NCBI GenBank assembly: GCA_023853785.1
Contig: JAJIRX010000016.1
Coordinates: forward strand, 124,001 to 188,000
Length of the DNA: 64,000 nucleotides
Reading direction: 5' to 3'
From: Psilocybe azurescens
Taxonomy: Eukaryota > Basidiomycota > Agaricomycetes > Agaricales > Agrocybaceae
In this document: positions 57,612 to 64,000 of the stretch, piece by piece
Position numbering within the stretch: the first letter of the stretch is position 1
Layout: each line of letters begins with the position of its first letter
Notes under the pieces: model-generated
Databases searched by the model: none
What the model saw: the letters and a program-made list of their open reading frames with translations, nothing else
Told to the model about the DNA's origin: nothing
Translations under genes and position numbers: made by a program

Positions 57612-58110
57612 GAAATTTCTTTTGCGGAAAACGACCAAAAAGTTCGGCTTCGACGCTCATAAAATTGATGAAAACAAAACAGAAAGGTATGCTCGATAAT
57701 GGTTACTGTACCTCGCTCGTCTGCAGGGACGCCCTCCCCCTCAGTTCATCAGGCAGAGCGAGCGCACTGAGCCCCTCGATGATGACAATGGCTCCTTCCT
57801 GATGTTCGCGTTCTTCTCCCTGATCGGGAATCCCGAACAGCTCAAGCCTGAGAGCGTACAGCACGCCAGCCATACATCACATTGCTCGAGAAGCCGTACA
57901 CGTAGTTCCACGCTAGGAGCGCGGAGGAGGAGCAGGATGTGGTGGAGAGGAGGATAAATGCACCTGTTACAGACTTGGTACAGATGGTTTAAGTTAGTTC
58001 TGGTTTTGGTTCCGGTTTCGGTTTGAGTTAGGCATAATGGAGATGGCAAAGAAAAGAACATACAAACGCGCCTCTCCTCCCAAGCACGGGCCGGGCTGCC
58101 CGGCTATGTA
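57612..58110 (+). pseudogene. GRPxPxFIRQ-family gene, copy 3
   Basis: The ATG at 57,612 starts MKFLLRKTTKKFGFDAHKID and ends the exon with ENKTE before gtatgc; after an intron of about 40 bp comes GRPPPQFIRQSERTEPLDDD (57,725-57,790). Compared with copy 2 on the minus strand at 42.8 kb, 17 of 23 residues of this second exon agree, and the introns sit at the same place. Further downstream, gaggagcaggatgtggtgga matches an exon of copy 2. The exon 1 frame does not join exon 2 cleanly in either copy, so the true splice sites or a lesion remain unresolved. Function unknown. Confidence 0.5.
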
Positions 58111-58529
58111 CCCCGCGAGAAGAAGCGCACCCAGACCCCTATCGCACTCAGTATAACTTGCTGTGCGATTTCAATTTTCAAGGTGCAAGTTAAGTGATAG
58201 CGTCTTATCACAGGTGGTGGTAATTGGAATGGGAATTGTGTGGTGAAGTTTAAACTGACATTGCGATATGTGATATACGCGAGCCATCGCTGAAGTGTGC
58301 ACCCCGCGTGGCAGGGCTATGCGTTGAGTTCAGCGTTAAAATAAGTCGAATAGAATCATAATTTCCATACAACGTACTAGTATGTAGAGGGCAAGTTGTA
58401 TCTGGATGAAGTGCCGACGCATGTATTGGGATTATAACATGAGCGAGCATGAAATCGGGCTAGAAGTAGATGTGCATTAACACGTACAGTGGGAACGCAA
58501 GTCCGATTAGCGCTACAATATCTAGTTAG

Positions 58530-58960
58530 TTGAGACAATCGTCACTAAGGACGAGCAGGATCGCCGAATACACTAATCCCCGAGTGGCGACAAGCGGCTT
58601 GACGTACCAGTGGTCCGTGTCGAGCATTGCAAGGTGTACACCTACCACTTTACGGGCTAGTATACCCATCACAAATCCCGGCTTCGCTTTCGAAGCCGAT
58701 GTTGGTTGTGGTTCAGTTGTTGGAGGCGGAGGATGCGGAACGAGGATACCATTCTTTCCTTCTCTTTCCCCTGCACCTTCCTCAGCCTCTTCCTCAGCTT
58801 GTCGTTCCCCGTCCTCAGCTTCAGCCTTCTCCTTCCGTCTCCCTCCTCTTCACACACCCCCAAATACTCCACCCTCAGCCGCACCTCCCGCCAATTATAT
58901 GCCCCTACGGCCTCGGCCTCGACCTTCACCATCTTCTCCAACTGTTTCAGGCTCACTATC
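58530..58960 (-). pseudogene. Unrecognised minus-strand coding fragment
   Basis: Minus-strand frames read VEAEAVGAYNWREVRLRVEY and, after a shift near 58,670, GFVMGILARKVVGVHLAMLD followed by HWYVKPLVATRGLVYSAILL. The second part looks like a membrane-proximal segment. A plus-strand frame over the same bases is Pro/Ser-rich and is more likely a shadow. No family recognised. Confidence 0.3.
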
Positions 58961-58984
58961 TACAGCTTGGATTGTAATATAGGC

Positions 58985-60060
58985 ACCAGAACGCCTCTTC
59001 ATGTCGCTCTGTGCGAGTGCTCAGGTTGTTGTATTGTGGGTGGCGTTCGATAGACCGTCAACACATCCTGTAGGTATGCGTTCACGCATGTAAATGTGTA
59101 CGTTTCTACTACCTATCCATCTTCTCTGTCCACGCTGACGTCCTTTCTCACCAATCCACTCACACAATACAGGTGTTCTCTCAGCTTCCGCTATCGGCTC
59201 ACACCACACGTATACTCTCGCATATGAGAACAGAAAACGAGTGTTCCATGTTCCACTCGTTGTCGATACGTTCCAAGAGGAGAACGTTCAGCTTGAGAAT
59301 GTCTGGGCTGGATGAAATCGCAGGGTGATGTAATGGATGGTTTATTGAAGGGGAGAAATGCGCCCGTGTGTGAGTGTGTGCGTAGATGGTTCTGGGGTCG
59401 ATTGTGGTGTTGGAGTCGTGGTTGAGTGAGAAAGAGGGAGTCGAGAGTGTGTGAAGGCGTGGGTGTATGATGGAGAGCGCGTCACAAATCTGACAGCCTG
59501 GTGCATGATGAGAGCATTCGAAGGCATTCAGTCTCGAATCTGAGTGTTATTTAAGAGCAATAAATGAAGGCTAGCGCTATAGACGTCTCCAATTATGTGA
59601 AGCCGGGCATCTAACAGGAGGATTCACCTACTGGCGGGTTAATCTGCCTGATGTCGCAATTGATGTTGGAAAAAGAGTGGCGATATCATTACTTGACAAG
59701 TACAGCCATAGTTGTTAAGGCAGCTCACAACTCCGAAATTGATAGTATGTATAATCGTTGCAATCTGTCGCTTTCAAAAAAGAAGGATGATATGATTACT
59801 TGGAAATTACGTCCACGTGGACTATATAGTGGAGAATGTGAGAAAATAGATAGGAGACCCAGGGAGAAAGTAAGAATGAAGAGGTTAAATAACATATAGA
59901 TCAACTATTATTCATTGGCATTATTGAACGTAAGCTTGGTTTCCTCCACTGTGTCAATCGCTGAATCATAGATATTTCTACAAGGAAAACAAATGAAGAA
60001 AAGAGAGGTAAAATTTGATGTTGGACTGGTCTGCTATCGTCTGAATGCTTTGGCTCAGTG
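58985..60060. other. No supported gene
   Basis: Short frames only. 59,342-59,527 is Thr/Ser-rich on the minus strand owing to simple sequence (gtgtgagtgtgtgcg). The 3' flank of membrane-protein gene B lies at the right end. Confidence 0.35.
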
Positions 60061-60062
60061 CG

Positions 60063-61385
60063 CTACACTTGGTTGTCCCCACATGTGGCATCCACGCTGA
60101 ACTCTCTCTTCACTTCGATCACCGGTGTTGGCTCTCCTTCGTCTGCTTGAACCGAGGTATTAAACGTCTCCTCCAGTGGTGTCCCCACTAGGGCCGCTGC
60201 CACTCTCTTGCCGTGGTCCAAATTGCAAGTTTCCGGATATCTGAGTGGCCGAGGCATCTGTGTTGTTTGGGTCTGTAAGAGCAATTCTGGCGACCAGAAC
60301 AGTTGGAGCCATCCCCTGATTCTAGGTTAGAGAGACACATTGTCTGTATCAACATTAGGAGGTACATACTGAGACAACAGTGACAATTACGTCCACATAA
60401 CACGCAGCTTCCCTCAAGGGAAATCCCGCCATAATGCTTGATGGAACAACAGCCAATATGGCCTCAAAGATGAGTACCAGTGAGTATGCTGCAGCTGACT
60501 CGGTGATAATTGTCACAATGTGGTCGTATAATCTTCTGGAGGATAGATGATGTATTCGGGAAGCAGAATGAACTCTGTAACCAATGGTAAATGTCGAAAT
60601 CACAGTGGTACCCAGCGACACAAATATCAGAGCAGTTAAAATATTATCGAATAGAGTAGCATTTGCGTCACTGGTTGCCGAACCGAATTTTACACTGAGA
60701 ACTGTTGTTGCAACGAAGAGACCTACAATGACATGTTATTACTGGAAATATTAATGCCAGACCTTTATCCATAGGACTTACCACATTCCGCCACTAAAAG
60801 TACCAATGGAGCCGAAATCGCCCAGAATAACTGTCCCCAGACATGGTAGCATCTCCATATCTGTCAAGATGTTGATGAGAATTAAGTAATAATGAACAAT
60901 ACCGACTAACCAATAGTCCGTCGGAAATAATCAACATGGAATTCTGTAGAAAGATACCGAGTATCCAGGTCCATTCAACGCCATCCTCTGTTGCCCAAAA
61001 GATCGATTCTCGTGTGTCTCCATTTACCACAACTACCCAATCAAGGTAGTACCATTGCACGATGAAGAATAGGGAACAAAGTAAATACAGCACAGAAATG
61101 GCTGAAAGAACGATGAGACGATTCAAATTGGCGGGCTTCTTGAATACTGAAGGACATATCGTTTGACAGTTGTCTTTTCAAGTTAATGGAAGAACCTACA
61201 GTAAAGGTACATTGTTCCTCCGTATACCATGGTGTAAATGCCTGATGCACGTAAGTTTGTGTTGTAGATATTCACAGATGTGGTGACTTACCCATAAGAA
61301 AATTCAAAAGCATTGAGCTATTGAGGTTGGCGCTAATTTCGTTCTCTTGGACATTGACTGGGTATGGAATGTCAGGGGTAGACAT
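60063..61385 (-). CDS. Seven-helix membrane protein, copy B (six exons, tail frameshift)
   Basis: Exons on the minus strand are 61,385-61,292, 61,241-61,200, 61,146-60,911, 60,860-60,782, 60,722-60,370 and 60,315-60,063, with the same intron positions as copy A. The start MSTPDIPYPVNVQENEI is followed by LNRLIVLSAISVLYLLCSLF, RESIFWATEDGVEWTWILGI, WRCYHVWGQLFWAISAPLV, VSLGTTVISTFTIGYRVHSA, ESAAAYSLVLIFEAILAVVP and GMAPTVLVARIALTD. All helices are in frame. In the last exon one extra T gives a stop at 60,160-60,162; without it the tail would match that of copy A down to GDNQV at 60,063. Thus the membrane domain could still be made with a shortened tail. Function unknown; same Agaricomycete family as copy A. 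Confidence 0.78.
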
Positions 61386-61429
61386 TAGGAGATGGTTTAG
61401 AGTCGGGGATATTCATCCATTGAGCACCT

Positions 61430-61440
61430 TCTTATATATC
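61430..61440 (-). promoter_or_regulatory. Probable TATA box of membrane-protein gene B
   Basis: On the minus strand GATATATAAG lies about 45-55 bp before the ATG at 61,385, in the same context (a run like ATATTATAATC upstream, ACTCTAAACCATC downstream) as in copy A. Confidence 0.55.
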
Positions 61441-61774
61441 CCGATTGATTATAATATTCTTATCTTATGCTATTTATCTTAACAATCCTCTCGAACTGTC
61501 GTTATGAGTGCTTCCTAGAATCATCCCGGAAATACCATGATTCAACCTCCTCAGCTCACCCACTCGGCCATACAATGTCGCTGTCACTGGAACTGTCTAG
61601 CGAATATGCCACACTAAGCAAGCAACTGACATGTTATCTAACTTATAGTCTTGTCTGAAAGTTCATCCATATAGAGTCTATCATGCCTGTAGCATCTCCG
61701 CTATTGACACTGGATGCCAATATCTTGATGGTCGACCTTTACATTCTTTCATGGTGTTACTAAACCACGCCACT

Positions 61775-62290
61775 CGCTTTTTCGTCAGCTCAACGTGCAC
61801 AAAAAGTTGGTTGGGTATCCTGACACGTAAAGTGACCAAAGTTTATGATGTTATCTGCTAATATCAATAATCTCCTACGCATCCGATGTAGCCGCGCATA
61901 TTAAGAAGAGATCATCTGCTCAACATATCATGACCGAGGTGAGCTCGAAGAATGTGCAAATTCAATAGAATACCTCTCGAAATACCATCGTGATCTTTGA
62001 GTTCAACATCCAACCATCATACACTGATATTTTTCTCAATCAGATATGCGAATGCGACAACCTGAGCTGGGATATATGAGATGAGCTGAATCATCATCTG
62101 GTCATCCCTTTGATTTGTTACTGGTCTATCTCACACTGCGAATATGATATCGGCAGCCAATCAGTCTAATTTGTCCTTGGAAGTATGGAGCGGTCGAGCA
62201 GGAACAGTCATCGAAGGGACTCAATACCGAGAAAGTACGAACATGTCTGGAAAGGGGACAACATACGGCAGCAGCTCAAAAGAGAAACGA
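61775..62290. repeat. Segmental duplication block B2 (same-orientation partner 35,055-35,515)
   Basis: It shares ctacgcatccgatgtagccg, tcgaaataccatcgtgatct, agatatgcgaatgcgacaac and the end cagcagctcaaaaga with block A2 in the direct orientation. B1 and B3 on either side match in inverted orientation. Confidence 0.75.
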
Positions 62291-62580
62291 TCATACGGCA
62301 TTTACTATGTCTGTTAATGATCAACATCAAGCTGATCGTCTCAGTTCACGAAGCCATTTTATTTTGTAGGTATACATAGAATGAGACCACGGTACTATGA
62401 TGCTCAATGTCGAATTGTGGAAAATAGGAATTCGGAATGGGGTATCATCAATGAATGTAAACTCAGACTAGTCTTCTGTATTCAAGGAACCGATGAGCCT
62501 AAAATAGAAGTGAGGAGAGAACACGTTTGAGATTAAGCCACGAACTCAGAATGAGATACACGATCCCTATGGCGTGCGAT
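62290..62580. repeat. Segmental duplication block B3 (inverted partner 34,741-35,030)
   Basis: The reverse complement contains cgtgttctctcctcacttct, attttaggctcatcggttcc and cattccgaattcctattttc, matching block A3 closely. Confidence 0.75.
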
Positions 62581-62599
62581 AATTAAAATTCACAGACAA

Positions 62600-63400
62600 G
62601 ATACCCCAGAATAGAATGAGAGAATGCATAACGACCCACGACAGGGAGAGATGCCCGTCGTACATATGGAAACGAGCGGAAATGGACCAACAGCTATGTC
62701 GAGATGCATGCACAATCCTCTGCGGCAAACTACACATGAAGATAATAATGAAATACATTGCAAAATAAAAATAAAAACGACTACGAACAACACAAGGTGA
62801 CATACCCAATGCCCTTGACAATGCAGACTAAAAACAGAAGAATCTACCACAAAAACACACCCACACCCAACACTCTCCTCCCAAACACAACAAACCCTCG
62901 AATCCAGGGCCCCGGAAACACCATCCGTACAACACACACCGAAAATCGAGAACCCATCCCAACTGCACCCACTGACATTCAGTATGGCGTCTAGCAGAAA
63001 GAACATAAGTCAGCAGAAAATACACTGGAAGAAAATCCAACCAAAATAACCCACCCGACAAGATACGAGCGCCTTGAAATAACATTTCTTTGTTGGGCTG
63101 ACCGGGGAGGGGATCGCTGTAGTCAGAACCTATAGGCATACCCAGGCAGTGCACACGGGGTTCACAGGAATGGAGACGTACGAGAGGTACTGTTATATCG
63201 ATTGTAGTAACTGGTTAGGTCTGCATGGGGCTTCGCCCCAATAGACATAAATTAACAAGAAAAAACAACAGGGAGAGAAACTTTGTTAGTCTTGATGAAG
63301 GGCGGTGCGGATGTTTGTGTGAGGAGCCGCGGATATCCCGTTGGTGTTGAAAGTTGAGCTTTTGAACGTCTTCATTGACATGTTCATCCTCATCCTTTTA
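62600..63400 (-). other. Possible eroded 3' part of the MFS gene
   Basis: Minus-strand frames here are hydrophobic (for example VGWVILVGFSSSVFSA and GCSWDGFSIFGVCC) and follow the MFS fragment in the right orientation, but similarity to MFS helices 7-12 is not convincing. Confidence 0.25.
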
Positions 63401-63401
63401 G

Positions 63402-63995
63402 CTATCGGTATCGCTCACTGTCACTCCCACAGCATCTTTGATGATGCCCCTGCGCCTCGCAAAGAATCCCCACCTTGCTAATAGCACCCATCGCCTCCTC
63501 TTCTTCCACCTTTCCACACCCCATGAGATACTTCGGACTCTCATACAATCTAATCCCATATATAAACACAAAGGCGAGCGTGATGAGAGAGAGAAGAGGT
63601 AGAGCTAGCCTCTTTTCGCGTGGGGCGGACATATGGGACTGGTAATGTGGGTGGGGGTGTATGGGGAGGGGCAGAAAAAGTTGGAGAGGAGCAATGTGAT
63701 CTGCAGGTGGAGTGTGGATGGGCATGAGCGTTAAGTCCGAGGCGAGAAGGGAGAGAGGGCATGCATCTAGTTAACATGAGGTAATAACGGTTACGTTGAG
63801 CTGAAATTGAGTTTATGGACGGAGTACTTGGAGAATGTAAGTAGGGAAGACGCATATATGTACATACCACTGATATGGACCCATTTCAGTCACCTGGATT
63901 ACGGCATTGAGTATGCGGGATTCGCGTTGGTACACCTCGTTGCCTGTGTCTGTTTTGTCTTGATTGCTGTTTTTCACAAAGGGAAGGTCGAGCAT
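63402..63995 (-). pseudogene. MFS transporter fragment, copy 2 (internal deletion)
   Basis: Exon 1, from 63,995, reads DTGNEVYQRESRILNAVIQV then TEMGPYQW, matching exon 1 of the 39.3-kb fragment (DTGNAVCRRKVRILNTATQE, ISMGRYQ). The following intron is also related (tatgtacatatatgcgtctt versus tatgtgcatatatgcgtttt). Instead of helices 1-5 the sequence then jumps to LALPLLSLITLAFVFIYGIR and LYESPKYLMG (63,530-63,630), the start of the central loop of this MFS type. About 150-200 residues are therefore missing. It is not functional. The window ends five bases beyond. Confidence 0.65.
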
Positions 63996-64000
63996 AGTAT

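Noticed and set aside
58530..58982. Plus-strand Pro/Ser-rich frame as a real protein
   Set aside because: The minus strand over the same bases is more protein-like, and the Pro/Ser bias fits a shadow of a Glu/Arg-rich coding strand.
1..64000. CRISPR array or prokaryotic defence system
   Set aside because: No regularly spaced identical repeats with unique spacers and no cas-like genes; the DNA is eukaryotic.
1..64000. Telomeric repeat tracts (TTAGGG)n marking a subtelomere
   Set aside because: None found in either orientation.

Overview
The window reads as nuclear DNA of a filamentous basidiomycete, most likely an Agaricomycete. The evidence is short introns (about 45-60 bp, GT...AG) that interrupt nearly every recognisable gene, the protein families present (DUF6533 seven-helix proteins, fungal rhodopsin-domain proteins, an expanded Spt5-like factor, a Tnp2/CACTA transposase, a mushroom-type Ty3/gypsy element with FIDD in place of YxDD), and a split nuclear tRNA-Glu. 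Most of the window is accessory, repeat-rich DNA. Few genes are clearly intact, and many are frameshifted fragments.

Layout. 1-3.6 kb: decayed Ty3/gypsy pol (RT, RNase H, integrase). 3.8-4.8 kb: unrecognised broken minus-strand coding stretch. 5.4-7.8 kb: minus-strand coiled-coil gene with a minisatellite of about 106 bp. 8.0-8.5 kb: small unknown gene. 9.3-11.9 kb: Spt5-like elongation-factor paralogue. 12.4-13.7 kb: coiled-coil/RING protein. 13.7-17.7 kb: CACTA (Tnp2) transposon remnant, followed to 19.6 kb by a non-coding array of GCGATCRC-type motifs. 20.9-21.9 kb: fragment of a valyl-tRNA synthetase gene. 22.7-23.9 kb: GC-rich island. 24.7-25.4 kb: AT-rich motif array. 27.24 kb: tRNA-Glu(UUC) with an intron. 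30.7-32.1 kb: rhodopsin-domain seven-helix gene. 32.6-34.0 kb: Harbinger-like foldback element.

34.7-43 kb and 57.6-64 kb hold an old inverted segmental duplication. A seven-helix membrane-protein gene (35.8 kb plus strand, 61.4 kb minus strand), its conserved promoter, flanking blocks and a GRPxPxFIRQ gene family recur in opposite orientation, but one internal block of about 0.5 kb is flipped relative to its neighbours. Both copies of the membrane gene carry different frameshifts. MFS-transporter fragments (39.3 kb and 63.9 kb) and a long-chain acyl-CoA synthetase fragment (40.2 kb) lie in or next to these segments.

44-52.4 kb is an AT-rich transposon island: two nearly identical TIR elements of about 1,015 bp in opposite orientation (44,882-45,895 and 51,314-52,328), a LINE ORF1 remnant, a dead Tc1/mariner element (48,076-51,182) and several strong hairpins. 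54.2-57.1 kb holds a DUF6533 seven-helix gene and a frameshifted F-box/nucleotidyltransferase-like gene.

No metabolic cluster, CRISPR array or prokaryotic operon is visible. The novelty here is structural: nested and inverted repeats, captured housekeeping-gene fragments, and an unusual tRNA intron. All assignments come from reading the sequence and remembered family motifs; no search was run.
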